Assembly (NCBI GenBank): GCA_964449075.1
Contig: CAYVBJ010000008.1
Location: forward strand, 1 to 64,000
Source: CAYVBJ01 sp964449075
GTDB taxonomy: Bacteria > Bacteroidota > Rhodothermia > Balneolales > Balneolaceae
Direction of reading: 5' to 3'
Length of the DNA stretch: 64,000 bases
Both the position numbers and the translations under genes were made by a program. Under the pieces are notes generated by a model that saw only the letters and a program-made list of their open reading frames with translations, did no database searches and had not been told where the DNA came from. Positions 46,043-54,733 of the stretch are shown here, piece by piece (within the stretch, counting starts at the first letter, position 1; each line of letters begins with the position of its first letter).

Positions 46043-47319
46043 TGGATTGCTTCCATTCTCGGTTTCTCATCCTTCAGTTCTTCTGGTGTGAGTGCCGGCA
46101 TCACACGTTCAGCTGTATCAAGTAACTTCACCATAGTACTGTGTAAAAGAATAAGTGATGAGGGTTGTCTTTCAGTTAAAATGGAAAAGAGGCGAACCGG
46201 CCGGTACGGCACATCTCCTATTCCATCCCTGTCAAGATCATAACCCTCATATTGGCTCCAGTAATTCTCAGAGTATACATTGGGATTTTGCATGCTGTTG
46301 GTTTTTACCTCGAACGTATTTCCAATGAAATTGTTTAGAGAAATTCTGTTATCAACTCCATTTGCCATAATCCTGAGGCCGGTACCATTTTCATAAAACT
46401 CGTTCCTTTCAATATTTATTCTGTTTGAAGCTTCTGCATAGATTCCCACCGAATTTTTTTTAAACAGGTTGAATTTGATGTCACTGTCCGTAATCTCTTT
46501 TAAGAGCAGCCCGTACCGGTTTGCCCCCCAGTTTTCGATAAAGTGGTTATGGTGCATGATCACATTTTTACTGTACATCACTGCCACACCCGATACGTTA
46601 TCACGGAATCGGTTGCCTATGTAGGAACAATCATCCGAGTACATAAAATGAAGACCGTACCGGATATTACCCTCTACATTATTTCCGGATATTTGGCTTC
46701 TCTCCACAAATTCCAGGTAGATGCCATCCCGCTGTCCCTTAATTTCATTGTTATGAACCTCAACATCTTTACTGTACCAGATATGCACGCCGTTCCCAGA
46801 TGTGGTCTGTCTCTCTGCTTTTGACTCTATGTAATTGTTGGTAATCATCAGTTCACTGCTTTTCGCTACATAAATACTGAAAAAGTTATCTATGAGCCTG
46901 ACATTATCCACAGTTACATTTTTACTGTCTTCAATTAAAATTGCAGCAAAATCTTCCATAAAGCCATACCCGGAGTCCCGGATTTCAAAATCCCTGAGCA
47001 TCACATTTTCAGCATTCACAACCAAACCGAAGCCTTTGCTTTCGAGATCTATTACCGCACCCGCGATTCCCTGTATGGTTAAGGATTTTGTAATCTTAAG
47101 ATTTTCAGCTGTATACACACCTTCAGACAGAGAAAGTGTGTCACCCGGCTGAGCTATCTCAACAGCTTCCCTTAATGTCTGGGCAGTTTTATTTCCGGTA
47201 ATAGTGATACCGTTAGATTGTGCATGCAGGCTGATTACTACGCCCGGAAAACAAATCAGCATTGAAGTGAGAAGTAAATATATTGAAACCTGTTTCAGCA
47301 CGGCACTACTCCTTAACAT
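46039..47319 (-). CDS. nosD: NosD, periplasmic beta-helix NosZ maturation protein
   Basis: A 426-residue exported protein: signal peptide (VLKQVSIYLLLTSMLICFPG... LHAQ), then a right-handed beta-helix built of carbohydrate-binding/NosD repeats, with characteristic NxITGNxxxxNRYGIHFMYSD and GVAVMYSKNVIMHHNHF. NosD docks with the NosFY transporter and takes copper from NosL to assemble the CuZ site of NosZ. It overlaps nosL by 14 bases. All features fit a normal NosD. Confidence 0.95.
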   Translation of the reverse strand: MLRSSAVLKQVSIYLLLTSMLICFPGVVISLHAQSNGITITGNKTAQTLREAVEIAQPGDTLSLSEGVYTAENLKITKSLTIQGIAGAVIDLESKGFGLVVNAENVMLRDFEIRDSGYGFMEDFAAILIEDSKNVTVDNVRLIDNFFSIYVAKSSELMITNNYIESKAERQTTSGNGVHIWYSKDVEVHNNEIKGQRDGIYLEFVERSQISGNNVEGNIRYGLHFMYSDDCSYIGNRFRDNVSGVAVMYSKNVIMHHNHFIENWGANRYGLLLKEITDSDIKFNLFKKNSVGIYAEASNRINIERNEFYENGTGLRIMANGVDNRISLNNFIGNTFEVKTNSMQNPNVYSENYWSQYEGYDLDRDGIGDVPYRPVRLFSILTERQPSSLILLHSTMVKLLDTAERVMPALTPEELKDEKPRMEAIQ

Positions 47320-47758
47320 CCCATTGAGTTTTTACAATCTGCATGGTTTCACTCCAGTTTTTTTGTTCTGCATCATCGTGGACAGCCTGGACATTTGTTC
47401 CTTCCTTCACAGCAAAGAATGACAATCCCATCGGGCTTCTCACTTCTTCCGACTGATAGATTTCAGCCTTTTCCAGCGGAATCCATTCATCAGGATTTTG
47501 ATAATCAGCTACATAAAAGGCCGATTGTTCCGTCATATCTTTTTGCTGAATTGCGAACGCTGCCATGCATTCCACAGAGTCGAACTTATAGGCTTTGCCC
47601 TTGTCCGAAACCAATTGGGAGGCAAATTGCCGATCCGATATCACCATTTTACAATATTCACATTCATCAGTGTGCAGACGCACCTCCTGCGGCTCCTTGC
47701 TTATACACGCGGTAAACAGTACAGCTGACACTACAACGTACAATATTTTCTTATACAT
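47306..47758 (-). CDS. nosL: NosL, copper-binding lipoprotein
   Basis: A 150-residue lipoprotein (lipobox FTAC with Cys18) that delivers Cu(I) to NosZ maturation. The family motif CEYCKM (Cys33, Cys36 and Met38) is the copper site, and the DSVECMAAFAIQ segment is the second conserved region. It starts 46 bases downstream of the four-helix gene's stop and overlaps nosD, placing it in the nos operon. Membrane-anchored on the periplasmic side. Confidence 0.93.
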   Translation of the reverse strand: MYKKILYVVVSAVLFTACISKEPQEVRLHTDECEYCKMVISDRQFASQLVSDKGKAYKFDSVECMAAFAIQQKDMTEQSAFYVADYQNPDEWIPLEKAEIYQSEEVRSPMGLSFFAVKEGTNVQAVHDDAEQKNWSETMQIVKTQWDVKE

Positions 47759-47804
47759 CAGACACCTCTTTATTTTAAATTAAATGAATCAGCGAAATAA
47801 AAAA

Positions 47805-48374
47805 TTACTTTTTACCACTTGACCAAAATACATAACCGGCTAATACAATACTGACAACAGATATGTAAAACCCGATATCCGGCAGGGATGTGGCTTTTAT
47901 ATTCAGCAGCTGCTTCGATCCGATTAACGGGGGCTGATAGGTCATGCCTGGGATTTTTATTGCTGCATTGGGATCCAGGTCATGTCCGTAATCATAACTC
48001 CAGAGATAAAAATCAACCAGTCCTGCAATTGCAAGCAGCACAAATAATATGATCCAGATCAGCAGTACAGTTCTGTTTCCCCAAACAGCAATTGCCAGCC
48101 CGGAAACAATTAAAAATCCAAATATCCATGGCATGATTTTCAATTCGGGAATAGACTCGGGGGTGATCGGCTTCATGCCTATGTAGTGGTTCAGTCCATT
48201 AATATTTTGGAGATCCTGCTTTGATTTTCCTTCGATCTTATCAATTGATATCTCCATGCCAATTCCTTCGGGATACTGCGGAGCTTCGAGATCAATTGTC
48301 CAAATTGGAAACATAAAGACAAGACCGAGGATCAGTGACGCTACTGCCATCAAAATTTTGTGTTTCTTAGTCAT
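47805..48374 (-). CDS. Four-helix membrane protein of the nos locus, unknown function
   Basis: A 189-residue protein with a first helix (ILMAVASLILGLVFMFPIW), a periplasmic loop with APQYPEGIGMEI and NGLNHYIGMKPI, two to three more helices (MPWIFGFLIVSGLAI, VLLIWIILFVLLAIAG) and a C-terminal helix. The loop motifs IWxIDLEAPQYPEG and LNHYIGM recur, as I recall, in clade II nos loci of Bacteroidota, but no role is established. It lies between nosZ and nosL behind a strong terminator. A role in NosZ assembly is inference. Confidence 0.7.
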   Translation of the reverse strand: MTKKHKILMAVASLILGLVFMFPIWTIDLEAPQYPEGIGMEISIDKIEGKSKQDLQNINGLNHYIGMKPITPESIPELKIMPWIFGFLIVSGLAIAVWGNRTVLLIWIILFVLLAIAGLVDFYLWSYDYGHDLDPNAAIKIPGMTYQPPLIGSKQLLNIKATSLPDIGFYISVVSIVLAGYVFWSSGKK

Positions 48375-48428
48375 ATCAACCTCTCTTTTAAATACTTATT
48401 TTCAAGATTTTAGATTCAGTAATAAAAG

Positions 48429-48453
48429 AAAAGAGGCCTTCACGGCCTCTTTT
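48429..48453 (-). terminator. Terminator just after nosZ (intercistronic)
   Basis: AAAAGAGGCC and GGCCTCTTTT pair across a 5-base loop, 13 bases after the nosZ stop. On the minus strand the stem is followed by a U-rich run (TTTTCTTTTATT). It should stop most transcripts there, so genes downstream are made at a lower level unless they have their own promoter. Confidence 0.85.
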
Positions 48454-48465
48454 CAAAACGAAAAA

Positions 48466-50451
48466 TCAATCGCTGGTACCAGTACCATATGAAATTGGAA
48501 CGTCAGAACCTGCAGGAGAAACTCTTGCATATCCCTGCATCTCCTGGTGGAGTGCTGAACAGAAGTCTGTGCAATAGAACGGGAATACACCGGCTTTCTG
48601 TGGCTTCCAGGTCAGTGTTCTGGTTTCACCCGGCATAATGAGAATTTCAGAGGTGTTTGCACCCATCATCGCAAATCCGTGTGGTACATCCCAGTCTTGT
48701 TCCAGGTTTGTAACATGGAAATAGACAGTATCGCCAACTTTAATACCCTCAATATTATCAGGTGTAAAATGGCTTCGAATGGATGTCATATAAACATGTA
48801 CGTTGTCACCATCGCGCTCAACGCGGGTTTCGCCCTCAGACTTAGCAGCTCTTGGATGCTCGTTATCTTCCAGCTGATAAAATCGCACCTGATTCTCTTT
48901 CACCAGGTCAGCACGTAATCCCTGGGCATAGTGAGGCTCACCGTCCGTCGGGAAATCGAGCAGAAGCTCCATCTTATCGCCGGAGATATCAATCAGCTGT
49001 GCCGAGTGGAACAACTCCGGACCGGTTGGCAGGTACCTGTCTTTCGTGATTTTATTCAGTGCCACCAGGTATTTACCATCAGGATTCATCGTATCACCAC
49101 CCGGAATCATAAGGTGTCCCGGAGAGTAGTATGCATCAATGCGATCCACTACTTCAAACGTTTCGAGACTCCATTTTACAATTTCGGATGAGATGAATGC
49201 AGTTGTATATGCATAGCCATTACCATCGAACTCAGTGTGCAGTGTACCTATTCCGGCGTTTTCAACCTCAGCCTGAATAATTGAATCATAATTCAGAACA
49301 GGGATTCCATCGATTTCGCCTTCATAATCCTCATTCTCAATTGCCTGCTGGATTTTTTCGAACGAATGCACGGGCAGTACAGAAGAGAGTTTGCCGCCGG
49401 CTACGATATAGCGACCGGTCGGATCCACATCAACACCGTGGGGTGATTTTGGAGTTGGCAGGTAATAGATGATACCGGGATGGTCGGCAGGATCAAGCAC
49501 GCGAACAGTTTCAATCTTCTCAGATTTTGCCAGCTGTTGACTGTGATCCATATAATTGCGATAGTGCTCGCCTGGTACTTCCCTTCCTGCTCCTTCTGCA
49601 ACCAGGTCAGCTGCTTTTCTCCAGTTTATAGCAGCGATAAAATCTTTGTCATTTCTGGAGGCATTTCTTTCAAGAAGCGTATGAGCCTCTTCACTGTTAT
49701 AGCTTGTGAAGAACGCCCAGTCTTCAGATGGACCTTTACCGGCATGGGATAAATCATAGTTATATCCGGGAACCAGTATTTGAAAGTCTACACTCATTTC
49801 GCCTTCGTCGCCCACTTTAATAAAAGATATTGTTCCCTTAAAATTACCGGCATATTCAGAAATTGGCATATCTTGGTTTTCAAGATTTTCTTCATCCATA
49901 GGAATGCTAAAACGGGTGGCTGCCGATACATACTCCGTATTTACAGTCACAAATGATGATGCGTGGTTTCCTGCTGAGTTCGGAATTTCAATAATCTCTG
50001 CTGTGCTGAAATCGCGAAGATCTATTCTTGCAATGCGGGGCGTATTGTTTGCATTCATAAATATCCAGCGTCCATCGAGTTCACCATTCGTCTGTGATCC
50101 TTCCGGGTGATGGGCATCATCCCAGGGAACGAAACCATGGCTTGTCATCAGCATCGGGTTTGTCTCTTCAATATACCCATAGCCGGTTGTCGGTGATTGA
50201 GAAAAGACAGGGACCGTATAGATATGTCTTCCTGAGGGTATACCGTAGACGGTTAACTGACCGCTGTAACCGCCTGAGAAAAACCCATAATATTCATCGT
50301 GTTCTCCCGGCGCAACGTACACTTTTTGCGCCGCATCTCCCGTGCCCGACAACTGCTGCTGGGCCGGACATCCGTACAAGAGTACACCGGCTATCAAGAT
50401 CGCCGGCAAACCCCACCATAATTTTCGATTACTATTTGATTTGTTATCCAT
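48466..50451 (-). CDS. nosZ: Nitrous oxide reductase, clade II (Sec-type) with lipoprotein signal
   Basis: A 661-residue copper enzyme that reduces N2O to N2. The seven-bladed propeller carries the CuZ histidines (GEHDEYYGFFSGG, MTSHGFVPWDDAHH and others), and the C-terminal cupredoxin part has YCTDFCSALHQEM with Cys627, Cys631, His635 and Met638 for CuA. There is no twin-arginine signal; the N-terminus is a Sec-type helix ending in a lipobox LLYGC with Cys28. So it belongs to clade II (atypical) NosZ and is probably membrane-anchored. A cytochrome c gene lies upstream and the maturation genes downstream. Confidence 0.95.
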   Translation of the reverse strand: MDNKSNSNRKLWWGLPAILIAGVLLYGCPAQQQLSGTGDAAQKVYVAPGEHDEYYGFFSGGYSGQLTVYGIPSGRHIYTVPVFSQSPTTGYGYIEETNPMLMTSHGFVPWDDAHHPEGSQTNGELDGRWIFMNANNTPRIARIDLRDFSTAEIIEIPNSAGNHASSFVTVNTEYVSAATRFSIPMDEENLENQDMPISEYAGNFKGTISFIKVGDEGEMSVDFQILVPGYNYDLSHAGKGPSEDWAFFTSYNSEEAHTLLERNASRNDKDFIAAINWRKAADLVAEGAGREVPGEHYRNYMDHSQQLAKSEKIETVRVLDPADHPGIIYYLPTPKSPHGVDVDPTGRYIVAGGKLSSVLPVHSFEKIQQAIENEDYEGEIDGIPVLNYDSIIQAEVENAGIGTLHTEFDGNGYAYTTAFISSEIVKWSLETFEVVDRIDAYYSPGHLMIPGGDTMNPDGKYLVALNKITKDRYLPTGPELFHSAQLIDISGDKMELLLDFPTDGEPHYAQGLRADLVKENQVRFYQLEDNEHPRAAKSEGETRVERDGDNVHVYMTSIRSHFTPDNIEGIKVGDTVYFHVTNLEQDWDVPHGFAMMGANTSEILIMPGETRTLTWKPQKAGVFPFYCTDFCSALHQEMQGYARVSPAGSDVPISYGTGTSD

Positions 50452-50495
50452 TGTACCGTGACTTTTTAATTGTGGTTTATTTGTAGTGTGTAAAA

Positions 50496-50990
50496 TTATT
50501 CCATCTCAATTGTTCTGAAATACTCAACGATGGCTCTCGCTTCGTCAATTGTTACATTTTGGTAAGGCATCGGGGACATGTACTCCTGCATCATTTTTTT
50601 CCCCTCAGGATGTTTTTTTGTCATTTCATCCGGATTCATGATCATGTTCATCGCATATGTTGCACTGCGGCGATCCAGTATTTCCCCCGCTGCCGGGCCT
50701 ATATAACGCTCTTTTGGTTTGTGGCAGGCTGAACATTTGGCTTCGAAAATCTCCTCGCCTCTCGCCGCCATCTCTTCATCCAGTTCACCCAGTTCAACTA
50801 CTTCATCAACCGGGCCTATTCCGTGTTTTAACTCAAACTCCGTGAGTCCTGATGCCTCCTGCGCCGATCCATTTGACTGGCCGGCTTCACCGTCTGAATC
50901 ACCACCTGAACAAGCCTGCAACAAAGTGATTGAAAAAACCGTCAACAGAAGAACATAAAAGTTAAATGTTAATCGTCTCATCATTATCAT
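50496..50990 (-). CDS. Cytochrome c lipoprotein, probable electron donor to NosZ
   Basis: A 164-residue monoheme cytochrome c: CSACH at 86-90, a Met-rich C-terminal segment (YMSPMPYQNV) with the axial Met, and a lipobox LLQAC at Cys27. The acidic, Gly/Ser-rich stretch between is a flexible tether. It is the first gene before nosZ (44-base gap), as in many clade II loci where a cytochrome c feeds electrons to NosZ. An FNR- or Rrf2-type control is likely; a near-operator lies 114 bases upstream of the start. Confidence 0.9.
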   Translation of the reverse strand: MIMMRRLTFNFYVLLLTVFSITLLQACSGGDSDGEAGQSNGSAQEASGLTEFELKHGIGPVDEVVELGELDEEMAARGEEIFEAKCSACHKPKERYIGPAAGEILDRRSATYAMNMIMNPDEMTKKHPEGKKMMQEYMSPMPYQNVTIDEARAIVEYFRTIEME

Positions 50991-51103
50991 GTACTGTTTT
51001 TATTAAAGTTAATATTTATGTTACCCTTCAATTTTATTTATTCCTGTAGTGTTTTCTTGATAAAAAGAGTCCGCATCATTTAACAGTTTTAATATTAGCG
51101 GAT

Positions 51104-51123
51104 TTAATAGTGTTTTGTCTTAA
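51104..51123. promoter_or_regulatory. Rrf2-type operator candidate upstream of the cytochrome c/nosZ genes
   Basis: TTAATAGTGTTTTGTCTTAA differs from the palindrome at 51622 at a single base. It lies between the Rrf2 stop and the cytochrome gene, about 114 bases upstream of the latter. A half-site with GTGTTTT is at about 51046. Confidence 0.55.
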
Positions 51124-51143
51124 TTTATAGTTTTTAAAAAAAT

Positions 51144-51605
51144 TTATTCACTTTCCGTAAATTCAAATCCGCCCTCAGCGGTCATACGCAGATTACCGGC
51201 TTTTCCTCGTTTTGCCAGCTCTATCAACGTTGTGGATTCAAGCATATCGCGTATTGAATCACGTGTTTCGGCCCATTTATCGTGAAGGGGACACGGTTTC
51301 ATGATACCACAGCCCGGAAGACCAAGCGCACATTCCGTAAAAAGGCTCTCTCCATCAATAGCCGTTACTATTTCTAACAGGGTAATTTGATCACCTGTTC
51401 TGGTAAGACGAACTCCCCCGTTAGGGCCTTTGAACGACTCCAGCATTCCCTCACCTGTCAGTATCTGCAAAATTTTGGTCAGAAAGTGAAAAGAAATCTC
51501 CAAATCATCACTCATTTTACGGATTGGCGTATAACCATCTTTATTTAGAGAAGCTAAATAGAGAGTTGCCCGCAACCCATAAACACATGATTTTGATAAC
51601 AGCAT
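51144..51605 (-). CDS. Rrf2-family regulator, NsrR/RirA-like
   Basis: A 153-residue winged-helix regulator. The N-terminal DNA-binding part has the Rrf2 wording CVYGLRATLYLA and GVRLTRTGDQITLLEIV. Three cysteines in the loop (Cys92, Cys99 and Cys105, with spacings of 6 and 5 residues) are the expected ligands of an Fe-S cluster, so it should sense NO, iron or redox state. A palindrome at 51622-51641 overlaps its own promoter region, pointing to autoregulation. It sits directly upstream of the nos genes and is their best candidate regulator. Confidence 0.85.
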   Translation of the reverse strand: MLLSKSCVYGLRATLYLASLNKDGYTPIRKMSDDLEISFHFLTKILQILTGEGMLESFKGPNGGVRLTRTGDQITLLEIVTAIDGESLFTECALGLPGCGIMKPCPLHDKWAETRDSIRDMLESTTLIELAKRGKAGNLRMTAEGGFEFTESE

Positions 51606-51621
51606 AATAGATTTTAATATA

Positions 51622-51641
51622 TTAAGAGTGTTTTGTCTTAA
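51622..51641. promoter_or_regulatory. Rrf2-type operator candidate (autoregulatory)
   Basis: TTAAGAGTGTTTTGTCTTAA is an inverted repeat TTAAGA-N8-TCTTAA, ending 17 bases before the Rrf2 start codon. A nearly identical copy is at 51104 and a weaker one at 58327. Confidence 0.6.
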
Positions 51642-51761
51642 TATAGCCAGCTCTCAAACAACTTTCCACTATTTATGACAAAATATTTTTTGAACTTCCT
51701 TGATTAAAAATCCTGCAAATAAATAATGCTAAACTAAATCACACTATTTAATAGTTATTAC

Positions 51762-51830
51762 ATGCGGACTGTGATCATTCCTGCTTATAGTCAGGGCATA
51801 AACTCTCTTTCGGAATAAGTCACAGTCCGC
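51762..51830. other. Long imperfect stem-loop between the Rrf2 gene and the copper TonB receptor
   Basis: TGCGGACTGTGA (51762-51773) pairs with TCACAGTCCGCA (51819-51830); ATTCC (51776) and GGAAT (51811) add a second stem. The central loop is 30 bases. It starts 7 bases from the TonB receptor stop; T- or A-runs are not placed as for an intrinsic terminator. Confidence 0.5.
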
Positions 51831-51837
51831 AAAAAAA

Positions 51838-54147
51838 TTAAAATTGCAAGTTCAATTCAACGAATGCGCTTCTTCCGGGTTCATATAAATATTGACTGCC
51901 GGTTCCTGCTATTCCCGGATTTAATCGCCTGTTGAGATGTTCGAAATAGGCATTATCCAGTAGGTTCCTGATGCCGGCTGAAAGTGAAATTCCTTTATAA
52001 ATTCCGGCTCCCATGTTTGCATCCACAACCCAGAACCCGGGTGTTCTGCCTTCTCCGAATGATTCATCAAATCGATTTTGGGCAAAAACCCGGCGCCCAC
52101 TTATTTCATGAGTCAGATTGCCTGAAAATATCGAACCTCCCAGGGCAAACGTCATTTCAAGTGGTGGTATTTCTGCAACCGGTGAATTTGTATCCCGGTA
52201 TTCAGCTCTCGTATAAGCTGTACCCATAGTCAGATACCACTGCCTTGCAATTGCATAATCCATGGTCAATTCAAATCCTGTAAAAAGTGCATCGCCGCGA
52301 TTTTGAAATACCCTTACCCCCGGCGCTCCCATTCCCACCGGCTCGAGGTCAGGATCAACTACAGCCGAAATGTAATTGGACATGTAAGAAGCAAAAAGTG
52401 TGGTCTCAAACGTCAGGTCACGAATCCCTGACTGAAACATGAAATCAATCTGGTTATTCTTTTCTGCGTTCAGAGACGGGTTACCACTGTACTCAAATCC
52501 ATCCTGGCCAATCGTAAGAAAATTGATATATCTCTCTGTAATATCCGGGCTTCTGACTCCCCTGCTGATAAAGATACCGATACTTGTGGCACCGGACAGA
52601 GATTTTGTAGCCCCACCGCTGACACTGAAATTGAAATGATCAGAATCCATATCCAGATTTTCAAAACGGGGAGCAGGATCATTTGATCTTGCCATGTTCA
52701 GGTCAACTCTCGATCCGATGGTAAGTGTCCAGCTGCCCGAGTAATGCTCGGTACCGGCATAAAGTCCGGCATTGGTTACAGTTGCATCCTGCCACAAATT
52801 TACAGCAGCTTTTCCTCCTGCATTAGGCCCTGCCTTAAAATCGACAAAACGGGTCCCGTCTGCATTTTGATGATCTACACCCGCAAGCACCGACCACATT
52901 CCGGACGATAACAATCCTTTAGCTTTCGCCTGAAATCCGTACGACTCGGTTTCAGCCAGGGCAACAGCATCACGCATTGCAAAAGTTTCCCGGTTGTGAT
53001 TATTCATTTCGTGATCCACAAAGCTCCAGTAACCATTCACAGATAGTGATTGTACTGTCGATTCTCCCGAACCACTCCATTCGTACCCTGATTTCAGCTT
53101 ATAGGTATCATCGATGGCCATATCCATAGCAAGAGCCGGGAAATCTGCATCCCGGATAAACGACTGGCCCCAGCCAATTGAGATTTTCTGAGAATCACTA
53201 ATATGATATCCTGCATCCAGACTGTAATCGTACGACTCAAAACCGGCAGGGGTTCTGTTTCCCGACCCATTCTTGTAATCATCGGTAGATGAAAGCCCTC
53301 CGCTGAGCTGAACATCCCATTTTCTGGAACCGCTGTTAATTCGAAAATCTGTCTTCCGGTGCCCTGTATTACTTTCAAAGCCCGCACGCACATCTCCATT
53401 CACAGTAAAGGTTTCAAATCTCTCGGGCTGACGCTTTATAAAATTCACCGTGCCGCCAAAAGCCGGTCCGTATTGGAGTGCATGAGGGCCCATATGAACT
53501 TCCACGCGTTCAATATCGGTCAAACGAATGTGGGACGTCGGCGGATCCATTCTGTTTGGACATGCTGCCGCGGTAGTGGAAAGGCCATTCAGCCTCACGT
53601 TTAAACGGCTGCCGCTCAACCCTCTTAATACAGGGTCAATTCCAAATCCGCCTTTCCTGATTCCTGACACGTTAGCCGCACTTTTCAGGAAAGATCCTGA
53701 ATCGATAGGCAAAAATGCATTTTCATCGGAATCCATCTGCTGCTCCGGATTTCGCCTAACTCTGTGGGCCAAAACCGTTACCGGGTTGAGAGTCGCTGAA
53801 CCTTTTTCAAGATAGATGGAAACGGGTTCATCTAACATCTCCTCTGAAAGTGCTTGTGAATAAGTAAGAAAGCCAAGATGACTTACATTTAATTTCAGCG
53901 ATTCATTAAATGCTTGCAGGGTAATTCTGAATTTTCCCTTTTTATCGGTGGTAACAGCTTTTTGCTTGGTCTCAATAAAAACGTGAGCTCCGGGAACAGG
54001 TTCTTTCGTGTCGGCCGAATAAACTGTTCCGGCAATTATGAAATCAGATTTTGAATTATCTGATGTAACAGTTTGAGATAATGCGGGTAAAACGGTGATA
54101 AAGAGATACAATATCCCCGCAATACCTGCAATTCTTAGATTAAACAT
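51838..54147 (-). CDS. nosA: TonB-dependent copper receptor, OprC/NosA-like
   Basis: A 769-residue outer-membrane receptor with a signal peptide and a carboxypeptidase-like N-terminal domain (residues about 35-115: AGTVYSADTKEPVPGAHVFIE). The plug carries GLRGLSGSRLNVRLNG and AACPNRMDPPTSHI; CPNRM (Cys196 and Met200) is the CxxxM copper motif known in OprC/NosA, and HEM (His379 to Met381) could be the HxM half of that site. The C-terminal strand ends ...FVELNLQF, a barrel end with Phe. NosA in denitrifiers brings copper to NosZ. Its gene lies close to the nos genes. Confidence 0.85.
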   Translation of the reverse strand: MFNLRIAGIAGILYLFITVLPALSQTVTSDNSKSDFIIAGTVYSADTKEPVPGAHVFIETKQKAVTTDKKGKFRITLQAFNESLKLNVSHLGFLTYSQALSEEMLDEPVSIYLEKGSATLNPVTVLAHRVRRNPEQQMDSDENAFLPIDSGSFLKSAANVSGIRKGGFGIDPVLRGLSGSRLNVRLNGLSTTAAACPNRMDPPTSHIRLTDIERVEVHMGPHALQYGPAFGGTVNFIKRQPERFETFTVNGDVRAGFESNTGHRKTDFRINSGSRKWDVQLSGGLSSTDDYKNGSGNRTPAGFESYDYSLDAGYHISDSQKISIGWGQSFIRDADFPALAMDMAIDDTYKLKSGYEWSGSGESTVQSLSVNGYWSFVDHEMNNHNRETFAMRDAVALAETESYGFQAKAKGLLSSGMWSVLAGVDHQNADGTRFVDFKAGPNAGGKAAVNLWQDATVTNAGLYAGTEHYSGSWTLTIGSRVDLNMARSNDPAPRFENLDMDSDHFNFSVSGGATKSLSGATSIGIFISRGVRSPDITERYINFLTIGQDGFEYSGNPSLNAEKNNQIDFMFQSGIRDLTFETTLFASYMSNYISAVVDPDLEPVGMGAPGVRVFQNRGDALFTGFELTMDYAIARQWYLTMGTAYTRAEYRDTNSPVAEIPPLEMTFALGGSIFSGNLTHEISGRRVFAQNRFDESFGEGRTPGFWVVDANMGAGIYKGISLSAGIRNLLDNAYFEHLNRRLNPGIAGTGSQYLYEPGRSAFVELNLQF

Positions 54148-54231
54148 AGTTCATCCTGAATTTAATTTTAGGTTTTTTTTGCTGAATAACAGATCTGCTT
54201 TTTTGCAGCAGATTTGATCGGTATGGATGAA

Positions 54232-54681
54232 CTAAATCCTGGGCGGGTGAAAAACTTCTTTCAGCAAAAATGACGTGGCAGATTCTTTATAAAGATACCC
54301 CGAAGCGGTCTGATTAAGTACTCTCCTGATCGTCCGGGATTCCAGAAAAGCCACTTTATCCAGTGTATTAACAATCAGAGAATCTGCAGAACTTCCGGAA
54401 TCACTGTTACAATTGCATATAGACGGGCCTCTTTTGCTTTCTGAGTGATCCCCTGAATTGGTATGACAAAATTTCCTCGTGTTATCAGCTTCCTTACCTG
54501 TGTGACAAAAACTACTCTCTCCCGACTCACTATCAGTAACGTTACATGCTGCACAGCTGCAAAAATGAGCGGCTTTATCACTATTTGTGATAGCCGAATA
54601 ACTTATAAACAGAACTTTGTCTATACCACTTAGTGACATTAAAATTGTAAAAACCAGTAGTATATGTAAAACTTTCTCCAT
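54232..54681 (-). CDS. Small exported Cys/His-rich protein, possible copper binder
   Basis: A 149-residue protein with an N-terminal hydrophobic helix (ILLVFTILMSLSGI), so exported or membrane-linked. The middle holds seven Cys and several His: Cys41, Cys43, Cys46, Cys59-His60, Cys72-His73, His79, Cys89 and Cys91, in CSCAAC, CH, CH and CNC groups. The C-terminal part is not Cys-rich. I know no family for it. It is 84 bases upstream of the copper receptor gene on the same strand and shares its promoter region (FNR-like box at 54720), which suggests metal handling in the periplasm; not proven. Confidence 0.6.
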   Translation of the reverse strand: MEKVLHILLVFTILMSLSGIDKVLFISYSAITNSDKAAHFCSCAACNVTDSESGESSFCHTGKEADNTRKFCHTNSGDHSESKRGPSICNCNSDSGSSADSLIVNTLDKVAFLESRTIRRVLNQTASGYLYKESATSFLLKEVFHPPRI

Positions 54682-54719
54682 AAATCCTTTAAATAATACA
54701 CTAAATAATACACTGATGT

Positions 54720-54733
54720 CTGATTCTAATCAA
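54720..54733. promoter_or_regulatory. FNR/DNR-like box
   Basis: On the minus strand TTGAT-N4-ATCAG matches the FNR/CRP-type palindrome TTGAT-N4-ATCAA at 9 of 10 positions. It lies 39-52 bases upstream of the Cys-rich gene start, in the range expected for activation. Confidence 0.5.

Noticed and set aside
51042..51058. Full Rrf2-type operator close to the cytochrome c gene
   Set aside because: Only one half (GTGTTTT) matches the others, so it is recorded as a half-site, not a full operator.
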